Positions 43,990-51,797 of a stretch of 64,000 nucleotides of DNA are shown here, piece after piece. The notes below the pieces were generated by a model. It was not told the origin of the DNA, ran no database searches, and saw nothing but the letters and a program-made list of their open reading frames with translations. The DNA comes from an uncultured Draconibacterium sp. GTDB lineage: Bacteria; Bacteroidota; Bacteroidia; Bacteroidales; Prolixibacteraceae. Each line of letters opens with the position of its first letter. Within the stretch, counting starts at the first letter, position 1. A program made the position numbers and the translations under genes. The DNA lies in the NCBI RefSeq assembly GCF_963675585.1, contig NZ_OY776414.1, positions 1 through 64,000 of the forward strand, given 5' to 3'.

Positions 43990-44442
43990 TTAGAGCAACC
44001 CATCATCAGCAAAACTCAGATAACTTTCATCAGTAACGATAAGATGGTCCAGGAGACTTAAATCAATTAGCTGACAAGCGTTTTTCAATTTCTCGGTAAT
44101 TTTTACATCAGCCGCACTGGCGGTGAGGTTACCACTCGGGTGATTATGAGAAACAATCAATGAAGATGCGTTTGCTTTTAAAGCCAGTTGCAGAATTATT
44201 TTTACATCGACAACGGTCCCGGAAATTCCACCTTTTGAAATACAGGATACTCCAAGAACTTTATTGCCACGATTTAACAGCATTACATAAAACTCTTCAT
44301 GGTGCTGAATACAATCTTTAAAAATGTATTTGAAAATATGAGCCGCATCTTTTGATGCGCCAATTTGAGGTCTTTCTGATGCTTTTACTTTGTCAGTATA
44401 AGACACTTTAATCTCGGAAACTTTGAAATAATCAATTTTCAT
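43990..44442 (-). CDS. radC: RadC-like JAB/MPN-domain protein
   Basis: 150 aa from the ATG at 44442 (MKIDYF); an alternative ATG at 44469 would add 9 residues. The JAMM-type metal motif is intact: VSHNHPSGNLTASAADVKIT, with an upstream Glu in HHEEFYVMLLN. It is shorter than chromosomal RadC because the HhH region is absent, as in the RadC proteins common on mobile elements. Function is unproven; a role in incoming DNA processing or antirestriction has been proposed for this group. Confidence 0.88.
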   Translation of the reverse strand: MKIDYFKVSEIKVSYTDKVKASERPQIGASKDAAHIFKYIFKDCIQHHEEFYVMLLNRGNKVLGVSCISKGGISGTVVDVKIILQLALKANASSLIVSHNHPSGNLTASAADVKITEKLKNACQLIDLSLLDHLIVTDESYLSFADDGLL

Positions 44443-44497
44443 AACAGTAAGCTTTAAATTGTTAAACAATAATTTTATTGCTTACTATTCACAGGAT

Positions 44498-44734
44498 AGC
44501 AGGGACTTCAGGCAAGGTTTTGATTCGGAATACGCTTTTAGTTTTAGGAACTAAAAGGAAGATTCTGAATCAAATCCAGCGGATTTAACCTTGTTGTTTG
44601 TCCATGCTACTCCTGTATTTTTGCGATTAAAATTAAGGGATCAATCTTTATCAACAGGATCCATTAAGAAGGTTTTTTGCTTCTTTTTAACCGCACAGGC
44701 TCATGAAAAAAGAAGCAGGGCTATACGGCTCTGC
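44498..44734. other. Strongly structured intergenic DNA/RNA (nested hairpins)
   Basis: Three nested stems: CTTTTAGTT/AACTAAAAG (44535-44543, 44549-44557), TTTGATTCGGAAT/ATTCTGAATCAAA (44519-44531, 44562-44574, one G-T pair) and CAAGGTT/AACCTTG (44513-44519, 44587-44593). Together they make an imperfect hairpin of about 80 bases, probably longer through CAGGATAGCA and TGCTACTCCTG. A second hairpin GCTTCTTTTT/AAAAAGAAGC (44679-44688, 44707-44716) is followed by a third at 44715-44734. It lies in the leader of radC on the minus strand. A structured RNA, an attenuator, or a recombination or replication site are all possible. Confidence 0.5.
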
Positions 44735-44767
44735 ATTATGAGGTGTTAAAACGATTCTTATGAATAA

Positions 44768-44992
44768 TTAAAGCGCTATCAATCCAAAAAACATAGCTAG
44801 GCTTACTGCAACAACTATGGCAATACCAAGGATAACAACGATCATATTTTTAGCAAATTCAATCAGGAATAAAATTGCGATATAAGCCAGTAAACAATAC
44901 CAGAAACTTAATCCGGTAATATAAGAAGCCAGTACGATAATAATGATTCTGAAAATCCATCGAAACGGTAGTTTGTTAACTTTTTCTCTCAT
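44768..44992 (-). CDS. Small membrane protein
   Basis: 74 aa, almost entirely hydrophobic after a basic start (MREKVNKLPFRWIF): two to three helices (IIIIVLASYITGLSFWYCLLAYIAILFLIEF; MIVVILGIAIVVAVSLAMFFGLIAL). I do not recognise the family. Coding character is good and it sits upstream of the radC-like gene on the same strand, across the structured region. Entry exclusion or a small toxin would fit its size, but nothing shows either. Confidence 0.5.
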   Translation of the reverse strand: MREKVNKLPFRWIFRIIIIVLASYITGLSFWYCLLAYIAILFLIEFAKNMIVVILGIAIVVAVSLAMFFGLIAL

Positions 44993-45913
44993 TTGGGCAG
45001 TTTTAAAAGGTTGATAATTGTGATGTTATAAGCAATACAAAAACAATTCCAAACTCACCTATGCGGATTCCGGAGGAGAGTGAGTTTTGTTTTTCTTTAC
45101 TTACATTTTCAAAATATTTATTTCTATTCTTCTTTTCCATATTTCATTCGTTTAAGATTATGCGTTTTTCCATCGGGTCGGTCGTTGTTGTTTTGTGGCC
45201 CGGTTAAAAAAGGAGTGTTGGACCTGCAAGTTTTTTGCAGGAAATACTATTCGACGCCAGGAGGTTGGAGATTTTCTGCAAAACTGCAGGCCTGAACTTG
45301 CAGGCTCCAAAAACACGGTCTTTATTTTGCCAACAGAACAACAAGGGCCGGACGGAAAGCACATTCTTAAATTGGATGCGGGAAAGAAGAATCTATAAAT
45401 TGATAACTGTATTTTTTTAAAAGTCAGTAAGCTATAATTCTAAATTAGGGGAGGAAAAAACAAGTGTAAGGGTTGAATGTACTGAAATGAGGTCTGTGAG
45501 AACAGGGTGAATGAAAGGAAATGAAAGCCTTACTCTTGTGTGTGGTGCCGGAGGTTACTGAATGCAGGGAGTGTTCCGGGTGTGCCCGGAGAAACTTCCC
45601 TGAATGAAGTTTCCGGAGGCACAGGAACCGTAATCTGAATTTTAACTGGGCGGGGAGATGGCAAATGTATCCCTGGAATAAAATGTAGGGGATTCTTTTG
45701 CCGCGCGATGCCAAAGGCTTTTCGATTGAGCAGTTTCAATCCACCGGGAAACTGCGAATCATGAGCAGCGGTGTGGTTGAAAATGCGATTTGAGAAATGC
45801 CGGGGCATGGGATATTGTTACCCAAAATCTTACAAACCGACGAACACTAATGTTCATTAAACCCACCACAAAAATACGGACTATGTGCCACATTGTTTGT
45901 TTGTAAACTGTAG
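44993..45913. other. Non-coding, hairpin-rich stretch
   Basis: No reading frame is convincing; the open frames here have odd composition and overlap on several frames. Structures seen: AAACTCAC/GTGAGTTT with T-rich flank (45051-45058, 45080-45087, terminator-like in both directions); CCTGCAA-GTTTT-TTGCAGG (45223-45241) lying inside a longer pairing of 45218-45230 with CTTGCAGGCTCCAA at 45297-45310; CCGGG/CCCGG and a GAAACTTC/GAAGTTTC stem near 45567-45620. CTGCAAAACTGCA at 45276-45288 recurs in the tandem array downstream. It may encode one or more small RNAs. Confidence 0.45.
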
Positions 45914-45924
45914 TTGTGCTACTC

Positions 45925-46220
45925 TGGTCGCAGAAGAATTTTGCCCCTGTTGCAGAACTGCGTAGTGGGTCTAAAGAAAATTTTACCCCTGCTGCAAAAC
46001 TGCATAGGGGGTCTCAGGATAATTTTTTGCCTGTTGCAATGTTGCGGGGTGGGTCCCACAAAAATTAATCGTAGTTACACAGCTGCATGGGGGGGCTAAA
46101 CAAATTTGCAGGCATGTTACAAGGTTGCAGGAGGGGTCTAAGAAAAATTTTTTGCCATTTGCAGCGCTGCGGCAAGCCATTCATAAAGTTTGCTGGCCAA
46201 TTACACGACTGCAGGAACCC
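45925..46220. repeat. Degenerate 42-bp tandem repeat, seven units
   Basis: A core TTRCAnnnYTGC recurs with its final YTGC at 45958, 46000, 46042, 46083, 46125, 46167 and 46209, i.e. spacing 42, 42, 41, 42, 42, 42. Each unit has a GGGGGT or similar G-rich end, an A-rich part, and the core. Read on the + strand, 42 bases equal 14 codons and give a repeated peptide pattern G-L-x-K-I-x-x-x-L-Q-x-C; one lost G in the G7 run at 46089-46095 would explain the single 41-bp unit and the frame change there. The frame has only a TTG start directly after a stop, so translation is doubtful. Units are too diverged for CRISPR. Confidence 0.7.
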
Positions 46221-46332
46221 TGTACTCAGTGAGTTACATAGATTTGGGAATTGCTTTGCACTTGGAAAGCTGCATGTAATATGGCCTTGGGGCTAAAGGA
46301 CGCCATTAACAAAAACACAGTAACCATAATAT

Positions 46333-46368
46333 GTAATGTTATCCCCCGATTTAGAGGAATAACATTAC
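46333..46368. other. Hairpin between repeat array and restriction genes
   Basis: GTAATGTTAT (46333-46342) pairs perfectly with ATAACATTAC (46359-46368), extended inward by a CC/GG pair. It has no T-run. The 210 bases between it and the endonuclease gene hold no gene that I can see; they may carry the promoter of the restriction-modification pair. Confidence 0.45.
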
Positions 46369-46581
46369 CTTTAGCATTGAGATAATGAAAATTGCATTAC
46401 GGGGGCACTGGCGTGTCGTTCGCTGGATTCTCTCAACATCGTTCCGTGCCGGACAGGAACGAACTTCGAATTCCACAACGTCAACTTACAAGTGACCGAT
46501 GGGTACAATATTAAAAGAAGATAGTGCAACTATGCTTTTTAGTAAAAGAAAGTATCTTTGTATTACACAGAAATTAAGAAA

Positions 46582-47301
46582 ATGAATATCGAAAAATATA
46601 AAGATTTAATTGATGACGCTATAAAATCCTTTTGGCAAACAAGAAACAAGCAATTAACGAACCAGAGTTCCCGAAATATTCAGGATTCAGGAAATAGAGG
46701 AGCTGTAACGGGAGGAAAACAATTAAATGGTTTTCTAAATTTGTTTCGTCAAGTTGCCATTGATACTGGAATTCCAGAAGAATGTATTTTTTTGAAAGGA
46801 AATAATATCCCTGGTTACTTTAGACCAACCAAGGATTGGGACTTGCTAATTATATCTCCTAATAAAAAGCTAATTTCTGTTATTGAACTCAAATCTCAAG
46901 TAGGTTCATTTGGCAATAATTTTAATAACCGAACAGAAGAAGCACTTGGAAGTGCGGTTGATTTATGGACAGCGTATAGAGAAAAAGCATTTCCAAATCA
47001 ATCAGCTCCCTGGCTTGGGTACTTCTTAATTGTTGAAAAATCTCAAAAATCAACATCACCAGTAAGAATAAGCGAACCACATTTTAATGCCTTTACTGAA
47101 TTTAAGGATTCATCTTACCTTGATAGGTATAAAATCTTATGTCAAAAACTCATGCTGGAAAGACATTATAGTCAATGTGGGTTACTCTGGTCGCAAGAAG
47201 ATTATTCCTATGGAAATTTAGAACAGAATATTTCAATTGATTCATTTATTTCATCGTTTATAGGTCATTTAACCGGACAAATTAATGAATTTAGTAAGTG
47301 A
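46582..47301 (+). CDS. Type II restriction endonuclease, PaeR7I/XhoI family
   Basis: 239 aa from the ATG at 46582 (MNIEKYKDLI). It closely follows the PaeR7I/XhoI pattern: GNRGAVTGGKQLNGF, GYFRPTKDWDLLI, then the PD-(D/E)xK-type core with acidic residues near 85-87 and IELKSQVGSFGNNFNNRTEE (Glu102, Lys104), GSAVDLWTAYREKAF and PWLGYFLIVE. Enzymes of this family cut CTCGAG, which is the predicted site here. The stop overlaps the methyltransferase start by 17 bases, so the pair is translationally coupled. AT-rich codons compared with the tra genes suggest separate acquisition. Confidence 0.92.
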   Translation: MNIEKYKDLIDDAIKSFWQTRNKQLTNQSSRNIQDSGNRGAVTGGKQLNGFLNLFRQVAIDTGIPEECIFLKGNNIPGYFRPTKDWDLLIISPNKKLISVIELKSQVGSFGNNFNNRTEEALGSAVDLWTAYREKAFPNQSAPWLGYFLIVEKSQKSTSPVRISEPHFNAFTEFKDSSYLDRYKILCQKLMLERHYSQCGLLWSQEDYSYGNLEQNISIDSFISSFIGHLTGQINEFSK

Positions 47302-48850
47302 GAAAATAAAAAGAAGAACTGGTAGAAATCACGGTGTGGTTTTTACATGTTCAGATGTTGTCAGTTTCATACTTGATGAAGCTAATTACCACCATGATTT
47401 GAATTTAAGTACTATTAGAATATTGGAACCAGCAGCAGGTAATGGTTCATTTGCATTAGAAATAATTAAAAGACTATATAACTCTTCAATAATTTATCAT
47501 TTCGATTTTATTGAGGCATTTAAAAATAATGTGCGATTTATCGAGCTTGATTCACATAGTTATTCTCAGTTAATAGTGAGAATAAATCAATTTTTATCAA
47601 GAAACGACATTGATTACAAAATCACCGGAGGACACGAAATTATAAATACTGATTTCCTTACACATTATTTCTATGAATATTTCGATTGCATTGTTGGAAA
47701 TCCACCTTACATAAGGCATGAGTTGATTCCAGAAAAATATAAAAAGGAATATCGAAAAAGATTTAAAACCTTTAAATATCGGGCAGATATTTATATTCTA
47801 TTTTATGAAAAGTCGTTACAGTTGCTAAACAAAAATGGATTACTCTCATTTATCTGCTCAAACCGCTGGCTATATAATCAATACGGACAATTATTAAGAC
47901 ACGAGATATCCCAAAATTATAACCTTAAGAAAATTCTAAATATTGAAAACGCATCGCCTTTTGATGAAAATGTCATTGCATATCCATGCGTTACCACAAT
48001 TGAGAATAGCTCAAGAGAAAAGGAAACTCTTTATTTTGAATCATCCTCAGAGGTAATCAGTTTTAATTCCCTAAAATTTCGAAGAATATCAAATCCAACG
48101 AATTCTTCTTGGGAAAATATTTTCTTAAGGTATAATATTAATCACTCTGCTTTAAATGGAATAATTGAACAAGGATTTGAAATTGGCATTGGTGTTGCAA
48201 CAGGTGCTGATAAAATTTTCATCATTGACGAGGCACAAAAGGATAGAATTGAAAAAAACAGACTTCTTCCATTAATTACCACAAAAGATTTATTATTAAA
48301 CAAGATAAGTTGGAGAAAACAATTTGTCATTAATCCTTATGAGAAAGGTCAACTTTGTGACTTGGAAAAGTATCCAAAACTAAAGCGATATTTTGAACAA
48401 CATAAAGAAAAACTAAAACAACGCCATACAGCTAAGGCAAACCCTGATAAATGGTTTAAGACAATCGATAAAATCAAACCTGAATTAGTAGCAAAACCAA
48501 AATTATTGCTTCCTGATATTGCGGGAATAAAAAAATTGCTCATTGATGAAGGAGAATTTTATCCGCATCACAACCTATACTACATAACAGGACAAGCGAC
48601 TGATAAACTAAAAATTTTGGCTTCCATCTTAATGTCAAACTTTATACGTGAGCAGTTATCGCAAATTGGCATTCGAATGAATGGAGGTTTCCCTAGATTT
48701 CAAGCTCAGATTCTAAAAAAGTTGAGAATCCCTAATATCGAATATTTGACTTCTGATGAGAAAACAGCCTTAATAGAATCATACGACAGCTTGGATTTAT
48801 TGACGATTAACAAAATAATGAAAAAATACTGCACCCGATATTTTGTATAA
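47285..48850 (+). CDS. N6-adenine DNA methyltransferase partner of the PaeR7I-type enzyme
   Basis: 521 aa. SAM-binding motif I is ILEPAAGNGSF (46-56), and catalytic motif IV is NPPY (139-142) in DCIVGNPPYIRHEL. Motif order is that of gamma-class N6-adenine enzymes (SAM site first). The C-terminal half (from about 280; IGVATGADKIFII, KPKLLLPDI, HHNLYYITG, GGFPRFQAQ) is the target-recognition region typical of Eco57I-like methylases. It should protect the host's CTCGAG sites. It overlaps the endonuclease gene. Confidence 0.92.
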   Translation: MNLVSEKIKRRTGRNHGVVFTCSDVVSFILDEANYHHDLNLSTIRILEPAAGNGSFALEIIKRLYNSSIIYHFDFIEAFKNNVRFIELDSHSYSQLIVRINQFLSRNDIDYKITGGHEIINTDFLTHYFYEYFDCIVGNPPYIRHELIPEKYKKEYRKRFKTFKYRADIYILFYEKSLQLLNKNGLLSFICSNRWLYNQYGQLLRHEISQNYNLKKILNIENASPFDENVIAYPCVTTIENSSREKETLYFESSSEVISFNSLKFRRISNPTNSSWENIFLRYNINHSALNGIIEQGFEIGIGVATGADKIFIIDEAQKDRIEKNRLLPLITTKDLLLNKISWRKQFVINPYEKGQLCDLEKYPKLKRYFEQHKEKLKQRHTAKANPDKWFKTIDKIKPELVAKPKLLLPDIAGIKKLLIDEGEFYPHHNLYYITGQATDKLKILASILMSNFIREQLSQIGIRMNGGFPRFQAQILKKLRIPNIEYLTSDEKTALIESYDSLDLLTINKIMKKYCTRYFV

Positions 48851-48956
48851 GTAATGGCAGGGAAAGTGCTTCATTTATAGGTTTATAATTCGTTCAAACT
48901 GCATAGCCTTATGACTGGAAACTACCACGCAATTTGCCAATATTCATACAACTTTC

Positions 48957-48973
48957 TGTTAACTGCAAGCTTT
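48957..48973 (+). repeat. Left inverted repeat of a GNAT gene cassette
   Basis: TGTTAACTGCAAGCTTT lies just before the acetyltransferase start. Its reverse complement, with two changes, is found just after the gene (49500-49516). The likeness continues outward: both ends have a GGC and a GTGG placed similarly farther out. See the finding on the cassette. Confidence 0.55.
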
Positions 48974-48985
48974 AAAAAACAAATG

Positions 48986-49498
48986 ATGGAAATTAGAAAA
49001 GTAAATATTCAAGATATTGATGAATTAGAAGAAATCGGGAAATTGACTTTTGCCGAGACTTTTTCTTCCGAAAACAGTGAAGACAATATGAAAGAATATT
49101 TGGAAAAAGGATTTTCGACTGACAAACTTACAGCAGAACTGACTGACCCAAACGCTGAATTTTACTTTGCCCAACTTGACAGAAAAACAATCGGATATTT
49201 GAAAGTAAACGTTGGACAATCACAAACCGAAATAAAGGACAAAAACGCACTCGAAATAGAACGTATTTACGTCCTAAAAGAATTTCACGGGAAAAAAGTC
49301 GGACAAATCCTTTACGAAAAAGCGATTGAATTAGCTAAAGAAAAAAATATGGAATATGTTTGGCTGGGAGTATGGGAACAAAACCCGAGAGCGATCCGAT
49401 TCTATGAAAAAAATGGATTTGTAGCATTTGACAAACACATCTTCAAACTCGGAGATGACGAACAGACCGACATAATGATGAAACTAAAATTGAAGTAA
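48986..49498 (+). CDS. GNAT-family N-acetyltransferase
   Basis: 170 aa from the ATG at 48986 (MEIRKVNIQDIDELEEIG); the in-frame upstream extension is not GNAT-like and includes the flanking repeat. Acetyl-CoA-binding features are EIERIYVLKEFHGKKVGQILYEKAIELAKEKN (Arg/Gln-x-x-Gly-x-Gly/Ile-like loop near 107-120) and GVWEQNPRAIRFYEKNGF near 135. It resembles polyamine or aminoglycoside-type acetyltransferases of the PaiA group, but the acceptor cannot be told. It is a lone cargo gene with inverted repeats at both ends. Confidence 0.88.
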   Translation: MEIRKVNIQDIDELEEIGKLTFAETFSSENSEDNMKEYLEKGFSTDKLTAELTDPNAEFYFAQLDRKTIGYLKVNVGQSQTEIKDKNALEIERIYVLKEFHGKKVGQILYEKAIELAKEKNMEYVWLGVWEQNPRAIRFYEKNGFVAFDKHIFKLGDDEQTDIMMKLKLK

Positions 49499-49499
49499 A

Positions 49500-49516
49500 A
49501 AAGCCAGCAGTTAACA
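49500..49516 (-). repeat. Right inverted repeat of the GNAT gene cassette
   Basis: AAAGCCAGCAGTTAACA; its reverse complement TGTTAACTGCTGGCTTT matches the left repeat at 48957-48973 in 15 of 17 bases, including a 10-bp perfect core. CAGTT (49509-49513) and AACTG 40 bases farther on could also close a hairpin around GGCTGGGGTTGGTGG. Confidence 0.55.
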
Positions 49517-49673
49517 AAGAACATATTACATGGCTGGGGTTGGTGGCACGCCAACTGAGGATTTTACATCATAATTCTTATCCAATAACAACATATTGTT
49601 GCGGACATCATAAAGATGATTTTCAAGAATTAGAAAAAATGTAAACTAACACAGGAATACAAAAAATAGCATC

Positions 49674-50021
49674 ATGTATCAACCCAAAAACAAAATTCCG
49701 CAACTACGCCGCGAAGTAGTTTTAAAAAACATCAAGCCCTTTACCAAGGCGCATATAGCCAGTCGTTTTGTCGAAGCCCAAAATATGTTGGTATTTGATT
49801 TACTGGAAAAGCTGTTAGATTGTGAGCCAACTGCCAGGGATTACGATAATGTAGAACGTGTTCAGAGTTTTAAACACGATGGGGAAGATGTGTATTACTG
49901 CGGGGTTAAAATTGGCAAACTTGTAATAGGAGGCGATAAAAATATGTTTTTGTCGCTGCTAAAACGAAAGGATATTTACGCTTATTTTATTCCTGACAAT
50001 GGATTGGAGGATGGTTTATAA
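49674..50021 (+). CDS. Conserved element protein of unknown function
   Basis: 115 aa, soluble. Recognisable only by context: it precedes the DUF3945, DUF1896 and methylase-helicase genes on the same strand. Features seen are a basic N-terminus (PQLRREVVLKNIKPFTKAHIASRF), a helical LVFDLLEKLLDCEPTARDYDNVERV and a beta-rich end (DVYYCGVKIGKLVIGGDKNMFL). No catalytic motif is visible. The start ATG at 49674 follows an A-rich leader. Confidence 0.6.
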   Translation: MYQPKNKIPQLRREVVLKNIKPFTKAHIASRFVEAQNMLVFDLLEKLLDCEPTARDYDNVERVQSFKHDGEDVYYCGVKIGKLVIGGDKNMFLSLLKRKDIYAYFIPDNGLEDGL

Positions 50022-50313
50022 ACACTTAATCCAGAATTTTCCCCGACGTTTTCCCCGACGTTTCCCCGACACTCCCATTCTAAAATCGACTATCACTGAA
50101 TCAAATTCAATTTGATAACCCGGTAATGTGGAATTTATGCTTTCCCGTTTGTATCAATTTTGTCCAGGCAAAATAATTGTTGTACTGTACTCGATAAAAT
50201 AGATATGACGAAGTACGCCACCTCCACCCACCCAAAGCCAAATACTGCCAGCCTAACAGTATTAAGGCCAATCAACGATACATTCGCTTTTAAATCATTA
50301 AAAGAAATGTATC
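50022..50313. promoter_or_regulatory. Leader with 12-bp iterons and a shared inverted-repeat site
   Basis: Three tandem 12-mers: TTTTCCCCGACG at 50037-50048 and 50049-50060, and TTTCCCCGACAC at 50061-50072. Farther on, AAGCCAAATACTGCCAG (50235-50251) is an exact copy of the 17-mer in the tra leader at 29321; here it is the left half of an imperfect inverted repeat (GCCAAATACTG at 50237-50247, CAGTATTAAGGC at 50257-50268). Both lie upstream of the DUF3945 gene. They look like binding sites of a regulator or replication initiator of the element. Confidence 0.5.
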
Positions 50314-51690
50314 ATGGAACAAAAAAACAATGACCAGGAAGTATTACTGGTTAAAGAAAAAAACGAAAACAAGCTAAAAGCCGTAAGTGGTTTTGATGAA
50401 AAAGGGAAACTAAAAACAGAGGCTCCCAAACAAGTCCATGCAGGCAGTTTCCTGAAAATCGACAGGCACAGCAATCCGCTGGAGAACTTCTTCACCAATT
50501 TCAATCGACAGTATAAAAATCCCACCGATTTTCAGTTTTTCAAAGTACCGGCTAACCTGGTGGAGAAGACCGCAACCGTTCTGGATAAGCTATTAAAGAA
50601 TCCGGATACCCCGTCCAACAAAGAGATGTTGGAAAAGCATGAGGTAAAACCCGGTGACTTTTCGAAAGAACAAACTCAGGAAGAACGGCCCAATCTGATT
50701 GATGAGAACAAAGTTGACTGGGCACAGTTAGAAATGCTGGGTGTCTCAAAAGATTTTCTGAAAAACACGAAAAATCTTGAGCCCATGTTAAACTACCAGA
50801 AGTCGCCAGGTTTGATTCCGATTACCATTAAAACCGATAACCTGAACATCCGTACCGATGCACGGCTGGCCTTGCGTCAGGATGAAAATGGTGATTTTAA
50901 ACTGGCCGTTCATGCCGTTCGCAACAATCCCGAACTCGACCGTCCATATTTTGGAGTCACCTTAACTGACGAGGATAAACAAAACTTGCTAAAAACCGGA
51001 AATGCCGGAAGAATTATACATCCTCAGTACAAAGAGGGAGAGAGTACTCCGGTATTTTTATCCATTGATAAACTCACCAACGAACTTGTTGCAGCAAGGG
51101 CTGATAAAATAAAAATTCCCGATGAAATAAAAGGCGTAAAGTTCGATGAAAACCAAAAGAAAGAGCTGGCCGAAGGACGCTCAATTTACGTGGAAGGTAT
51201 GACAGCACGTAGTGGAAAAGAATTTAATGCCCATCTGCAAATTGATGCCGATAAACGAGGTATAGGTTTCCGATTTGATAATCAGCAGCAACAAGGGCAA
51301 AAACAAAACGAGCAAAAACAGGTGCGTATTCCCAATTCTCTTTTGGGAAAGGAACTTACCGAAGACCAGCAACAAAAGCTGGAAAAGCGGGAAACCATAT
51401 ATGTTGCCGGAATGAAAGACAAAAAAGGCGAGGAATTTAACGCCTACATAAAGGTAAACGATGAAAAGGGGAAGCTCGATTTTTATAAATGGAACCCTGA
51501 TAAAGCCCAAACCTTAGGTGCGGAAGTTACTCCTGATAATAAAAGCAAAACACAAGTCGCTGTAAATTCAGAGGGAAAAACCAACGAGGCGACCAAAGAC
51601 TTAAAAGAACCGCTGAAAAAGGATCAGGTGAATCTGTCGGAGCGTCAACAAACCACAAAACGAAACCGGGCGAAATCGCACTCAATGTAA
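50314..51690 (+). CDS. DUF4099/DUF3945-domain protein of the conjugative element
   Basis: 458 aa. A conserved middle (FQFFKVPANLVEKTATVLDKLL; VDWAQLEMLGVSKDFLKN; PITIKTDNLNIRTDARLALR) is the DUF4099-like part. Two copies of a 55-residue DUF3945 repeat follow (LAEGRSIYVEGMTARSGKEFNAHLQ; LEKRETIYVAGMKDKKGEEFNAYIK). A Lys-rich tail ends with RNRAKSHSM. This family accompanies the DUF1896 and methylase-helicase genes on Bacteroidetes ICEs; its job is unknown. A terminator follows the gene. Confidence 0.82.
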   Translation: MEQKNNDQEVLLVKEKNENKLKAVSGFDEKGKLKTEAPKQVHAGSFLKIDRHSNPLENFFTNFNRQYKNPTDFQFFKVPANLVEKTATVLDKLLKNPDTPSNKEMLEKHEVKPGDFSKEQTQEERPNLIDENKVDWAQLEMLGVSKDFLKNTKNLEPMLNYQKSPGLIPITIKTDNLNIRTDARLALRQDENGDFKLAVHAVRNNPELDRPYFGVTLTDEDKQNLLKTGNAGRIIHPQYKEGESTPVFLSIDKLTNELVAARADKIKIPDEIKGVKFDENQKKELAEGRSIYVEGMTARSGKEFNAHLQIDADKRGIGFRFDNQQQQGQKQNEQKQVRIPNSLLGKELTEDQQQKLEKRETIYVAGMKDKKGEEFNAYIKVNDEKGKLDFYKWNPDKAQTLGAEVTPDNKSKTQVAVNSEGKTNEATKDLKEPLKKDQVNLSERQQTTKRNRAKSHSM

Positions 51691-51721
51691 ACCTCAAATC
51701 AATAGAATTTCCTTTTTATGA

Positions 51722-51754
51722 AAGCGTTCGGATAACCTCCGGGCGCTTATTTTT
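51722..51754 (+). terminator. Terminator after the DUF3945 gene
   Basis: AAGCGTTCGG (51722-51731) pairs with CCGGGCGCTT (51739-51748), with two G-U pairs, around a 7-nt loop and followed by ATTTTT. It lies 31 bases after the stop codon. Confidence 0.75.
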
Positions 51755-51797
51755 CCCACGTCACATCACAGCATTTTAAAATTCAAATATCAAAGTC

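Noticed and set aside
43990-44469. RadC-like gene as evidence of a DNA repair function
   Set aside because: Mobile-element RadC proteins are common and lack the HhH part; a repair role is not supported.
45080-45420. Overlapping + strand frames of 60-70 codons
   Set aside because: Three frames are open at once across the same structured DNA, which signals chance openness and not coding.
45445-45808. Minus-strand frames of about 90 codons
   Set aside because: Two overlapping frames with Pro/His/Ser-rich composition over hairpin-rich DNA; no start context and no family likeness.
45925-46220. CRISPR array
   Set aside because: The periodic units have no constant repeat alternating with unrelated spacers; the whole 42-bp unit is degenerate, and no cas gene is present.
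45920-47195. 13-bp identity TACTCTGGTCGCA between the repeat array edge (45920) and the endonuclease gene (47183)
   Set aside because: The likeness does not extend cleanly on either side and falls in coding sequence in one copy; probably chance.
48957-49570. Integron attC site around the GNAT gene
   Set aside because: The ends do not fit the RYYYAAC/GTTRRRY core sites and there is no integron integrase in the window; inverted rather than same-orientation ends are also wrong for attC.
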